Source: Litsea cubeba (taxonomy: Eukaryota; Streptophyta; Magnoliopsida; Laurales; Lauraceae). Taken from it: 64,000 nt of DNA. Shown one piece after another: positions 1-10,567 of this stretch. The notes below the pieces were generated by a model, which saw nothing but the letters and a program-made list of their open reading frames with translations, was not told the DNA's origin and did no database searches. Both the position numbers and the translations under genes were made by a program. Position 1 is the first letter of the stretch. Every line of letters begins with the position of its first letter. Where the stretch lies: contig CM022951.1 in NCBI GenBank assembly GCA_012931725.1, forward strand, positions 33,957,308 to 34,021,307. Direction: 5' to 3'.

Positions 1-979
1 AGGTTTAAAATTGGATAGGGTTCAGTTTATCTTGGTACCCTTGGTTTCCAAAAGAGGCTGAACTAAAATCTAATTAGATGCTACCTATGGGTTTCCATAA
101 CCCAAGATAGGTTTTTGATTCTTTAAAGGGATTTTCTCAAATATTTTAAAGCAAAGGTTATTTATTTTTAAGGTGACTTAAGTCATTAAGTCATAAATTT
201 AATTAACAAAGTTTGCTAGATTTAAAAGAGCTTTTGAGTAAAACAATGTAAAGGTCAAAAAGTAGAAACCCTAGTGATAAATAATCAAGTGGGAGAGGGG
301 TTTTTGGAAAGACCTCACGGCCTTCCATTTTCGGTTCATGTTATCTCATTAAGGTGTTAGTAGGAGCGGCCACCCCTTCGGTGGAGTTCTTTACTAAAGA
401 CCGCTTTGATGGGTTAATGGGTGAACTAATGTGAATATTCATAATGAGGTGTTAGTAGGAGCGGCCATCCCTTCGATGGAGTTCTTTACTAAAGATCACT
501 TCTATAGAATGTCAATAAAGTGTTGGTGGGAGCGGCCATCCCTTCGGTGGAGCTCTTTACTAAAGGTCACTTCTAGAATGGATAAAAGTCTCTTCCTTTC
601 GGAGGACTTGAATCATAGACATTCTGGGAAATTTCATAAGAGATGGTAAAACACTTGACATAAGACGGTAATGACTTCTCCCCACAAGTAAGAGTTATTT
701 GTCATATGAGGCCAAACCAATCAGTGATTGGACTACCACTGGATATGAATATCCAGATAGTGATAATCCAAATAAGCATACCTTAATTCAACGTGACTGT
801 AGGCTCGGCCATCCTTTCGATGGAGGGTCTATGAGGAGGTTGAAACACTGATACATTATGATTGGGGTTAAATAATGTAAAAAGTTTTGTGCTTCGTTTT
901 TCCTTTTATAACAAGCACCATATGCATATTACATATATACTGCCTGTCTAATTATAAACCGTTTCATATCCAGAGAGAG
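1..979 (+). other. Untranslated leader of the copia element
   Basis: No gene is seen between the window start and the gag ATG at 980. I find no primer binding site or LTR end here, so the leader is at least 980 bases long. BARE/Angela elements are known for leaders well over 1 kb. The stretch contains four copies of a short hairpin block (see the repeat at 348-823). Confidence 0.6.
348..823 (+). repeat. Repeated GCGGCCATCCCTTCGATGG-type hairpin blocks in copia leader
   Basis: Blocks beginning GTGTTAGTAGGAGCGGCC recur near 353, 450 and 519, followed by a short stem-loop and then TTCTTTACTAAAG or TCTTTACTAAAG. The stem-loops are at 370-384, 465-479, 536-550 and, in an isolated fourth copy, 809-823. 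Each has a 5-bp stem around a CCTTC or CTTTC loop. The stem sequence changes in both arms together between copies (CCACC/GGTGG and CCATC/GATGG). Confidence 0.75.
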
Positions 980-3900
980 ATGGGTAAAGATTCTTTTAGT
1001 CCGTTGATGTGCATTCTTCGTGAGAACAAACTGACTGGCCCTAACTACGTAGATTGGAAGATAAATCTTGACATAGTACTCACTGCTGAGGAGTACAAGT
1101 ATGTCTTGTTGGAAACCTGTCCTGATATTGATGCTAATTCTACTGATGACCAGTTAGAGGCCGAGAGGAAATGGAAGAAAGCGACTAGCATGGCCAAATG
1201 CTATATGCTTGCTTCCATATCCAACGTGTTGCAAACACAGCACGAGCATATGGACACAGCCTATGAAATCATGATGTCCTTGTCTAAGCTGTTCGCAGAC
1301 AAGAGCAGGCCAGCTAGGCAAGCTGCTATGAGGACTATCATGAATACTAGGATGGCTGAGGGAACACCTGTCAGAGAGCATATGCTCAAGCTGATGGATT
1401 GTTTCAATGTAGCTGAGATTCTAGGGGCTGAGATTGATGCAGAGAGTCAAACTGATATGATTCTCAAAACTCTGCCGGACTCTTTCAATCAGTTCAAGCT
1501 CAATTTCAATATGAGCAAGACGGACATGACTCTACCTGAGTTAATGAAAGAACTCCAGGCAGCGGAGGCCATCATGAAGCCCAAAGCCCAAGCTCACTTT
1601 TTCCAGACTTCCTCTAAACTAAACCCGAAAGGGAAGAAGTTCAAGAAGAAGCAGAATAAGGGAAAAGGGCAGAAAAGGGACAATACTGATAATAAGAAGG
1701 ACAAGAGTACAGAAGGAAAGCCCAAAGGGAAATGCTTCAAGTGTGGCCTTAAAGGTCATTGGAAGAAAGATTGTCCCAAGTTCCTAGCCTCAGTTAAGAA
1801 AGGTACATCTTTTTCATACTACATTAAAACTTGTCTAGTGGTTGATTCTACTGACTCATGGATAGTAGACTCAGGAGCCGCTAATCATATCTGCAATTCA
1901 TTGCAGGGGTTTCAGATAATGCAGAGGATTGAGAAAGGAGAGTTTGCCTTTAGAGTTGGAACTGGAGCTAAAGTTTGGGCAGTTGCAGTAGGAGTTGTTA
2001 CCTTACATTTTCCATATGATAGGATATTAGTTTTAAATAATGTTTTCTATGTTCCGGACATGTGGAAGAATTTAATTTCAGTTTCCAGACTAATTGAATT
2101 TAATTATTCAGTTTCTTTCCATTCTGGTATTGATATCAGTAGAGATGGAAATATTATATGTTCCGGTAGAATACATGACAACTTATTTTATATATATCCT
2201 ATTGCTCCCACACTGCATAATGTACAACAAGAAAACTCAACTTCCCTTAAAAGGAAGGCATCTTCAATCAATGACACATATTTTTGGCACTTACGTTTGG
2301 GTCACATTAACCTAAAACGGATTCAGAGGTTGGTAGAAGATGGGCCTTTGAGCTCATTAGACTTCGAACCTTTTCCTCAGTGCGAATCTTGTCTCAAGGG
2401 AAAGATGACCAAAAGGTCATTCTCTGGAAAGGGACTAAGGTCAAAGGAGTTGTTAGAATTGATTCACACTGATGTGTGTGGTCCTATGAACAAACCGACT
2501 CGAGGAGGGTATGAGTATTACATCACCTTCACCGATGATTACTCTAGGTATGGATATATGTACTTAATGCGTCGCAAGTCTGAGGCGTTTGATAAATTCA
2601 AGCAATTCAAGGCTGAGGCGGAGTTACAACTAGGGAAACATATCAAAGCCCTTCGATCTGATCGAAGTGGCGAGTACCTCCTGGGTGAGTTCAAAGAGTA
2701 CCTCACACAACATGGGATTGTGTCTCAGTTGTCTGCACCGGGTACACCCCAGCAAAATGGTGTAGCGGAGAGAAGGAAAACCGTACCCTTCTTGATATGG
2801 TAAGGTCCATGATGAGTCATGCAACCCTACCTATATCTTTTTGGGGATATGCCCTAGAAGCAGCAACATACATTTTAAATCTGGTACCTTCTAAATCAGT
2901 ACCTAGGACACCGCAAGAAATGTGGACAGGTCGAAAACCTAGTTTAAGACATATCCATATTTGGGGTTGTCCGGCCTATGTACTGAACGATAAAGCTACC
3001 AAGCTGGAACCCAGATCGGAAATGTGCTACTTCATTGGGTATTATCTTAAGGGAACGAGAGGTGGCATCTTTTATCATCCAAAGGAGCAAAAAATACTTA
3101 TCAGCACTCATGCTAGGTACTTGGAGGATGATTGTATGATGCACCAAGAGCTTAGTTGTAAATAAACCCTTGAGGAGATTCTTCCGGGATCTCCTATAAC
3201 ATCTGTACCAGATCCTGAGACAGTAGATGAACAAGATATTCCTTTTAACACTCCGGAGCCTCGTCGTAGTGGGAGAATTTCTAGATAGCCAGAAAGATAT
3301 CTAGGAGTGTCTTTTAAGACAGACTCTGAAGATCTGGTTGAGGATCCTACTAGTTATGATGAAGCGGTAACGGATATAGATGCTGACATGTGGCAGCAAG
3401 CGATGAAATCTGAAATGGATTCTTTGTATTCCAATCAAGTCTGGGAACTTGTAGATGCACCTGAAGGGATTAAACCCATAGGGTGCAAGTGGATCTATAA
3501 GAGGAAGAGAGGAGTGGATGGGAAGGTGGAAACCTTCAAAGCAAGACTGGTGGCGAAATGATATACTCATAAAGAGGGTATCGATTATGAGGAAACCTTT
3601 TCACCAGTGGCTATGCTTAAGTCCATAAGGATTCTCTTGGCCATCGCATGTCATTATGACTACGAGATATGGCAGATGGATGTCAAGACAGCTTTTCTTA
3701 ATGGAAGTCTTGACGAATGCATCTATATGATGCAACCAGAGGGCTTCATTGCTAGTGGCCAAGATAACATGGTTTGTAAACTTAAGAAGTCCATTTATGG
3801 ACTTAAGCAAGCATCTAGAGCATGGAACATCAAGTTTAATCAGGCAGTCAAATCTTTTAGCTTTGATCAAAACATTGATGAACCATGTGTGTATAAGAAA

Positions 3901-4920
3901 GGAAGTGGAAAAGCAGTTACATTTTTGGTTCTGTATGTAGATGACATATTACTCATAGGAAATGATGTAGGATTATTGTCATCCACAAAGCTTTGGTTAT
4001 CCTCTCAATTTCAAATCAAAGATTTGGGTGAGGCCAGCTATATCTTAGGGATCAAGCTTTTGCGTGATCGCAAGAATAAGATATTAGCCTTATCCCAATC
4101 TTCATATATTGAGAAGATATTGGTCAAGTTTAACATGCATGACTCCAAGAAGGGCCTCCTATCTTCTAGACATGGAGTACCACTGTCTCGAGATCAATGT
4201 CCAAAGACATCTGAAGAGATAGAGAGCATGAGGAGAGTTCCATATGCATCCGCTGTTGGAAGCCTCATGTATGCTATGTTATGTACTAGACTAGATATTT
4301 GCTTTGCCGTTGGCATGGTTAGCAGATATTAGTCAAACCCTGGACCTATGCATTGGACAGCCGTTAAGCATATATTCAAGTATCTTCGGAGAACGAAAGA
4401 TTATATGCTAACCTTTCGAGCAGATGATCTAACGCCATTGGCGTATACAGACTCTGATTTCCAATCTGATAGAGATGCCAGAAAGTCTACTTCGGGATAC
4501 GTCTTTACTCTGTCAGGAGGGGCTATATCATGGAGAAGTGTCAAGCAATCCTGTACTGCTGATTCTACCATGGAAGCAGAGTATGTGGCGGCATCGGAAG
4601 CTGCGAAGGAAGCAGTATGGCTCAAAAAATTCCTGTTGGAATTGGGAGTTGTTCCTGCAGTGCAAAAACTGATTGTCATGTACTGCGATAACACTGGTGC
4701 TGTAGCACAATGCAAAGAGCCCAGGAATCACAAGAAAGGCAAGCACATTCAGAGAAAGTACTACTTGATCCGGGAATTCATTCAGGATGGAGAAATAGTA
4801 GTGGAGCATATTGCCTCGGCGAATAACTTAGCTGATCCACTCACTAAGACTCTTACTGAGAAAGTCTTTACTTCTCATATTGAGTCTATGGGTGTTAGCT
4901 TAGGAAGTAGTGATCTTTAG
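980..4920 (+). pseudogene. Copia gag-pol polyprotein, disrupted
   Basis: The start is the ATG at 980 (MGKDSFSPL). Gag has a UBN2-type region and one CCHC knuckle (CFKCGLKGHWKKDC, near 1735). Protease has the DSGA motif (near 1868). Integrase has the HHCC region (from about 2287) and the DDE residues in HTDVCGPM, DDYSRY and the GEYLLGEF stretch. RT has YVDD near 3937. RNase H has YTDSDF, MEAEY and CDNTGA. It ends at TAG 4918-4920. A 1-base frameshift near 2780 leaves the first frame, and the second frame is broken by TAA 3163, TAG 3286, TGA 3559 and TAG 4330. The TAGs at 3286 and 4330 fall where the family normally has Gln, so CAG to TAG is likely. Family length is otherwise complete, so this is a full-length but dead polyprotein. 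Confidence 0.9.
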
Positions 4921-4922
4921 TG

Positions 4923-4934
4923 CAAGTGGGAGTT
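4923..4934 (+). other. Polypurine tract of copia element
   Basis: CAAGTGGGAG lies immediately before the TG that opens the 3' LTR at 4935. This is the usual plus-strand priming site for copia reverse transcription. Confidence 0.6.
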
Positions 4935-6874
4935 TGTTGGGATTGGTGTATGCCCTAAAGCCCACTAGCTGCACTCTCATCTTTTGTTACTGGATATTTA
5001 CTGGTTATTTAATGGAATGACTCTTTTCTCTTTAAACATGTATATATGTATGGTTGTGTAAGGCCCATTGTTTCTAGTAAATGAATTAGGTGTGTAGTGT
5101 CTACACACAGATAGGTCTAATTCATGGACAATGGAAACAACATATTTGTTCATAACTGAAAGATGAAGTTGGGCGCTTCATCTTGGTATAAGTTATAGCG
5201 AGAGACTCTCCTGTATTCAGGGTGGCTTACCTAAGTCATGGGAGGACTTTCCCGGATTTATCTCATTAGTGCATATGCAATGCATTGAACAGGACCATGG
5301 TAGGTGTGATCTCTAAAATAGTACTATCACTAAGAGAGATCAAGTCACCTCATGCTACTGAGTTACCAGTGCTCTTAATCTTGAGCATTTGTGGAAGAAC
5401 TGACGAAGTCAAGTTCTTGTGCTTTAATTCACTATGGATGAGATTCTTTTCATGGGTCAACAGCTCTGTGTTTTGGGTACTCGGACTTGATCAGTTGGGA
5501 CGTGCAGATGCAATAAAGAATCTATGCCATCTAATGATGGAATGATCGTCCCCTTAGAATTATCCGATTAATCATCAAAATCTAAGATCTTAGTATATGG
5601 ATGTTCCATATGGATATTGAACTTGTGGGTCTCTCCCTGAACCAAGAGAATGATATCCGGATGGTGATTATGTTAAGCATATGAAGTTCTAAGGTTTAGA
5701 TGTAATCGAGAAGGTTGATAGTACATGTGATAACCTGACTCGATTATGGATGTTACATAGAGGGGCATTCAGGTTATTACACTTAGTAGGTCGAAGACAA
5801 CTGTTATTTTATGAGGAGCTTACTATATTATATATTTGTCCCTGGAGTTCAACCATAACTCTTTAGTGGAATGAGTTAAGGTTAAAATGGTCTTTATGTT
5901 GCTATGGGTTTAGCATGGACATTTTGGTCATTTTGGGAGCCAATGGCAAATATGTCTTTTGGTCCCTTCTCTAGTCACTTTCCAAGATTGGCATGGTTTC
6001 CTAAGTTGTTTAGATGACATATGGATGAATTATTTTAGTGGAAAAATAATTTTGAGTTTAAATTCAAATAGGCTTTTGATGGCATACATGAATTTAATTC
6101 TAGATAAATTGTTTGTGGGCCATAGTGTGCATTAGTATGTGGGACGCCCATAATGGGATTTCCTTGGGTAAGGTTTCCAATTTTGAGTAGGTCTCTCTAC
6201 TTGGAAGGTTGGACTCCTCTTCGGATTAGTATTCCTATGAGAAAGTTTCCTTTTTGAATTAGAAACTTAAATTAGTAAGTGTTGTACAACTAGGATTACT
6301 AATTGCCAAAGTTTGTGGGAAGTTCCTTTAATTTCCTTTTCTAATTGGAGTGTTTCTAAAAGGAAATAAATCTTTAGATTATACTTTTCTTTTAGGACAT
6401 CTATAAGAATTAGAAGAGATAGTCTTTAAGGAAAGGATTCCAAAGTTTCTATAAAAGGGAGATGGCGTTCCCCTTGGACGTCCACACTAAGAGCAGCAAC
6501 AAATTCCACACGTCCAGCCCCTTTCTCTTCTTCATTGAGGAGAGCTCAAGGTCTGAGATTTTTCCATAGAAAAAGTTTCTCAAATCCCATCTAGAAACCT
6601 AGATTAAGATCCCACCATCTTAGCCAATCAGTCTGAGTTCGGCCCTTTGGATCTATTATTTCATAGATTTGAAGTCTACAAATCTTCAAGGTAATAGTCT
6701 TCTTGATTTTCCTTAAATTATACACTTATTGGTCATGAATTCATGGAGTTCTTTTGCGATCACTATGGCTGATTTATGCTGCCAAAATCAGATTTTTTAA
6801 AATCTGTCATGTTACAAATTAGCCATGAATGTCTTCCGCTAGTGATGTTCAGATCTGAATCGTAGTTTCTTTCA
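4935..6874 (+). repeat. 3' LTR of the copia element
   Basis: It begins TGTTGGGATTGG and ends TTTCTTTCA, giving TG...CA termini and about 1.94 kb, within the size range of Angela/BARE LTRs. A TATA box lies at 6450-6459. The right boundary is set by the abrupt switch to gypsy LTR sequence at 6875. The partner LTR is outside the window, so divergence cannot be measured. Confidence 0.8.
6450..6459 (+). promoter_or_regulatory. TATA box in copia LTR
   Basis: TATAAAAGGG about 425 bases before the LTR end. It marks the U3/R boundary shortly downstream. Confidence 0.6.
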
Positions 6875-7156
6875 GATATCAGGTAAAGTTCTCTATAAAT
6901 AAGATAACACTCCATAATACAGGTACGCAATATACACACTTGAGAGCTGTTACTCTGCCTCTCTTCTTCCTCTCCTTACTTAGTTCTGTTCATACACTAA
7001 CTTAGGCATCGGAGAGCCTTGCGCCACTCAGGCCAGGGTCCTCTGACTGTTCGTTCTTCCCTTTTCAGGCTTTGAGGCAGCTGTTCTTCATCTTATAGTT
7101 GGATAAGTCCTATCAGGCACCCCCTAATCTTATGAGTTATTATTTTTGCACTTACA
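6875..7156 (+). repeat. Right-hand part of gypsy 5' LTR
   Basis: It aligns end to end with 23982-24264 of the 3' LTR, with about 11 substitutions and one single-base indel by hand count (roughly 4 percent). It ends CTTACA just before the primer binding site. A TATA box (CTATAAATAAG, about 6893-6903) is kept. The missing first part of the LTR should lie on the far side of the copia insertion, before base 1. Confidence 0.9.
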
Positions 7157-7158
7157 AT

Positions 7159-7176
7159 TGGCACCGTCTGTGGGGA
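7159..7176 (+). other. Primer binding site of the gypsy element
   Basis: TGGCACCGTCTGTGGGGA lies two bases after the LTR end. It resembles, imperfectly, the TGGCGCC...GGGGA site used by many Tat elements (tRNA-Asp type). The tRNA assignment is inference. Confidence 0.55.
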
Positions 7177-7203
7177 AGTATTAGCCCAATCTTCGCAAAT
7201 ACC

Positions 7204-7463
7204 ATGCCTCCAAAAGCAAAGAAAGGCGAAGAGTCTTCAAGAGCGATGATTCAGTTATCGGGCCCGTCGGCGGACGGCCCTCCTCAAAGGCGATCCGGGG
7301 CAGGGCTTGGCACGTCTGCAGGCGTGGAGCGTACAGACTCGCGCATCTTCGTCCCAGTTCCGTTCCCAGAGCAAGTCGAGGATTCGTCCTCGGGCGAGGA
7401 AGTCATGCCTCCCCGACGGGATGAATGGCGACAGGAGCGTCCCCAGAAGGACAAAGCCATAGC
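7204..7463 (+). pseudogene. Gypsy gag, 5' part, cut by hAT insertion
   Basis: The ATG at 7204 opens MPPKAKKGEESSR, a basic and Ser-rich gag start following the leader after the primer binding site. Coding is clear up to about 7463 (KDKAIA), where GC-rich hAT sequence begins. The frame here is position mod 3 = 1. Removing the 1566-bp element and one 8-bp duplication moves the downstream frame to mod 3 = 0, exactly the frame open from 9030 to 9180. The two parts are therefore one gene. Confidence 0.75.
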
Positions 7464-9029
7464 TAGAGATGTCAAGTGGGCCGTGCCGGCCCAGCCCGCT
7501 AGTCAACGGGCCGTGGCACGGCACGGCCCGGTCAACGGCACGGCACACTGGGCATGGCCCATGATGTGGGCCGTGCTAGGCCGAGCTGCGCAGGCCCGCT
7601 GGCCCGTTAGGCACGGCCCGCCAGCCTAGTGGGCCAGCCCCTGCGGCCCGCCAGGCCAACCAGGATCGGCCCGCCAAAAAAAACTATTTTTTTATATATT
7701 TTTTTAATTTATAAAAATCTAATTCCCAGCCAACTAACAACCCTAGGCATTTTCTAATAAAAAAAACACTTACATAACTTGGTAAGGTAGGACTTTAGTG
7801 TAAATTAGTCACACTAATAATGAGGGGCAATGTGTTTTTGGGGAGAAGTAATAAGGGGAATGTTTTGGTGTGACACACTTACCTTCACTAAATTTTCCCC
7901 CTTGCCTTCACTAATTTTGTTGTCTTCAGAGATATTTGAGAATCTCAAATGAAATTCCCTACCTGGATTTATCTATGTTCAAGAGCCCCTGAGCATTTGA
8001 GAAGTTGAGAATCTTTATAGGTTGGAAAGCTCAGAATTAAACACAGGAATATGTTCATAATTCAGTCATTTATGTTCAATATAATCTCGTCACATGTACC
8101 TATAACTCCACTCTCGATCACATCACATGAAGCCATATATTTACATTGATATGAACACTAGGAAAAAGAAGTAAAAAATATGTAACCATGATAAAGATAA
8201 TGAGAATTATTGACTAAGACTAAAAACCCATAACTAAAAAATAAAGAAATTGATGCAAATCTAAATAAAATGAAGTCCAAGGTTGTGGTTTCATTGTGGG
8301 TCACTTGGAAGACTTGAAATGATTGTTGATAAAGGTAGAAATATTTAACCGTGCTAAGTTCTCGTTTAAAGTATGATAATTAAGCCAAAAAATAGAAATT
8401 GAGTTTGCCATCTCAATTGAAATATCCTTAACCATGGCATTTTAATTTGGCTGAAAAATGAGTAGAAAAAAGGACATGATATGTTTTTTTTATATTTCAG
8501 GTTGTTTGAATGAAAGAGTGAAAAGTTAGATAAAAAAGGTGTTAGCTTCTCATCATCATCTAAAGTGGTTAAGTTCTCATCTTAATGTAACTAATAGTTT
8601 AATATTCGTGGTTAGGTTCACATCCTCATCTAACTAGTTTTAATATTGTTTGAATAAATATTAGTATACAAAAGTTAGGTAGTCTAGTGGTTGTGTTTAT
8701 CTTTCACATCCTAATGGTTGTGAGATCGAGTTCACCCAAACACATTTATTTTTAAAAATCTATACAAATTACGCAGGTCGGGCCAACCCAACCTGACGCA
8801 ATCATTAAACTGGCCCGCCTATAACTTTATTAGAAAAAAAAAAAGAAAGACGCACGCCTGGCCCGCGGGCCGGCCCGGCACGGCCTGCTCCAGCCCACCC
8901 CACTGCGGGCCGTGCCACTGGGTCGTGCCATGCCTGGGGTTTTCCCTGGTGGGCCGTGCCGTGCCGGCCCAACCCGTTGCACGGGCGGGCTGGTTTTGGA
9001 GCGCCGGCACGGCCCGCTTGACATGCCTA
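7464..9029. mobile_element. Non-autonomous hAT-like DNA transposon inside gag
   Basis: The left end TAGAGATGTCAAGTGGGCCG and the complement of the right end, TAGGCATGTCAAGCGGGCCG, form imperfect terminal inverted repeats, and the match continues through GTGCCGGC. Flanking 8-mers GCCATAGC (7456-7463) and GCGGTAGT (9030-9037) match at 5 of 8 positions, fitting an eroded 8-bp target duplication. Both ends are rich in GGGCC/GGCCC subterminal repeats and the middle is AT-rich. No transposase ORF is visible. The ORFs read through the GC-rich ends are chance. The gag frame arithmetic independently supports these boundaries. Confidence 0.8.
8680..8736 (+). other. tRNA-like A and B boxes, possible SINE head fragment
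   Basis: TAGTCTAGTGGTTG (8680-8693) fits an RNA polymerase III A box. GATCGAGTTC about 40 bases later (near 8724-8733) loosely fits a B box. The stretch is followed by a T/A-rich tail. No cloverleaf can be folded, so this is not a tRNA gene. It could be a decayed tRNA-derived SINE carried inside the hAT element, or chance. Confidence 0.25.
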
Positions 9030-10567
9030 GCGGTAGTAGTCAGCAGGCCGCAATGTCCACGGCACCTCGCTGACGGAGGGGATATCGCAGCTCAAAACGC
9101 CCTTATCCAGGAGCAAGATAAGTTGATCCGCCAGCTCCAGCAGCAACTAAGAGCAGCAGGAGCTGCCTCGTTAAGGCAACCCTCCCTGCCTCGTTAAGGC
9201 AACCCTCCGGGAGCTAAGGCGAGAAGAGAGCCGCCCAGTCCTCCCACGAGGATAGAGCTTATTTGGATGAAAAGCGCGGTTGGGCCCACGACGAAGGCTC
9301 GAGCAACAGTCAAAGCCATCATGGCCGAGGCGGCCGGGCTCGTAGCCATCACAGTCGAGGCCACTCGAAGCGAAAGTCAGAAGCACTCTCACCAGAGAAG
9401 GATGACGAGCAGGAACGGCTCGACAGGCGTATTAAACTGGCTCTTCAGCATAACTTGGAGATGGCTGGTCTCACCCAAGACCAGCAAGATATTTGCGGCC
9501 CCACCGATCTGGGGGTCTCCCCCTTTACGCGGGATATCGAGGAGACTCCCCTGCCCAAGAAGTTCTCTGTCCCGCGATTAGTCCCTTACGACGGAGTCTC
9601 AGATCCAGCCGCTCACCTCTGGCACTTCTCTAAGAGGATGTCCATTTGGGGGAGCGAGGGCCACCTCAACTGCAAAGTCTTCTCCTCCAGTCTGGGCGAC
9701 CTCTCCCTGAAGTGGTTCTGCGCCCTCCAGGAGAAATCTATCTCGAGTTGGAGACAGCTCCAGCTCTCCTTTTTGAAGAAGTTCCAGGCCTACAGTGTCG
9801 TCCCCAAGACCGATGCTGATATACTGGCCCTGAGGATGAAGCAGGGCGAGAGCATCACCCAGTTCGCCAGACGGTTCTGGGCGACTTACAGCCAAATCGA
9901 AGTTTCCAAGGACAAAGTAGCAGTTTTCGCCTTCCAAAATGCTCTGTTACCAGGAAACGAGCTCAGGAAAGACCTAGCCGGAGATCCTGTAACCTCCGTG
10001 CCAGCCTTGATGTCTAGGATAAAGCGCTATGTCGCTCGGGAGGAAGATGATATTCAAGCCCGGGAAAGCCACGGCACGGGACACAAGGATAAGGGCAACC
10101 AGCCCCAGAAGAAGGACAAGAAGCCTTTCCGGAAAGAAGAGCCAAACCAAGCTTGGGTTTTGACCTCGGCTAAGACCCCAGCGTCCAAATCTGGGGGCAG
10201 CAGGAAGCCCAGGCCTCCCTCCAATTCCTATCAAGCTGTGAGTACCATCTTCAGGGAGCCGATCCATCAGATCATGCATAAGATCAAACACAGGCCATTC
10301 TTCAGCTGGCCTCAGTCCATGCAGGGCGACCCCTCCTCCCGTGACGAGGACAGGTTTTGCGCCTACCACAAGCAGAATGGGCATAAAACCGAGGAGTGCA
10401 GGATCCTGAAGTCTCACCTGGAGAAGCTCACCAAGGAAGGCCACCAGGAGGAATACATCAAGACAGGAGATGCTGGCAGCGGCCGAACTCATCAGAATGC
10501 TGACAAGGACCCAGACAGCGACGAATCTAAAAAGGTCATCAATGTTGTCATCCACCTGGCACCCTAA
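9030..10567 (+). pseudogene. Gypsy gag, main part
   Basis: After the hAT insertion the frame reads a coiled-coil-like stretch (ALIQEQDKLIRQLQQQLR). A 23-bp duplication and a TAA near 9215 follow, then a long open frame to TAA 10565-10567. Retrotrans_gag core words are seen: AAHLWHFSKRM near 9610, the W-rich FCALQEKSISSW block, and LRMKQGESITQFARRFW near 9830. A CAYHKQNGHKTEECRILK knuckle-like motif lies near 10360, as is usual in Tat gag. The protein would package the element RNA. The frame continues unchanged into pol, so the gag stop may be a mutation of a gag-pol fusion. Confidence 0.85.
9163..9208 (+). repeat. 23-bp exact tandem duplication in gag
   Basis: A 23-base unit starting CTGCCTCGTTAAGG occurs at 9163-9185 and again at 9186-9208. 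Twenty-three is not a multiple of three, so the duplication shifts the gag frame from mod 0 to mod 2. That is the frame used from there through gag and pol. It is a simple frameshift lesion. Confidence 0.9.

Larger units (their letters stand above)
1..6874 (+). mobile_element. Ty1/copia element, Angela/BARE-like, 5' end outside window
   Basis: The stretch reads as leader, gag-pol and one LTR in the order expected for a copia element (protease, integrase, RT, RNase H). Angela/BARE affinity is inferred from the long LTR beginning TGTTGG, the long untranslated leader, the gag words LTGPNYVDWK and the RT words YVDDILLIGND. The 3' LTR ends in CA at 6874. The next base begins sequence that matches, base for base, the interior of the gypsy 3' LTR from 23982. 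The element therefore inserted in the gypsy 5' LTR, with GATAT (6875-6879) as the likely right-hand 5-bp target duplication. The left LTR and left duplication lie before base 1. Coding is destroyed by a frameshift and stops, so the copy is not autonomous. Confidence 0.85.
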
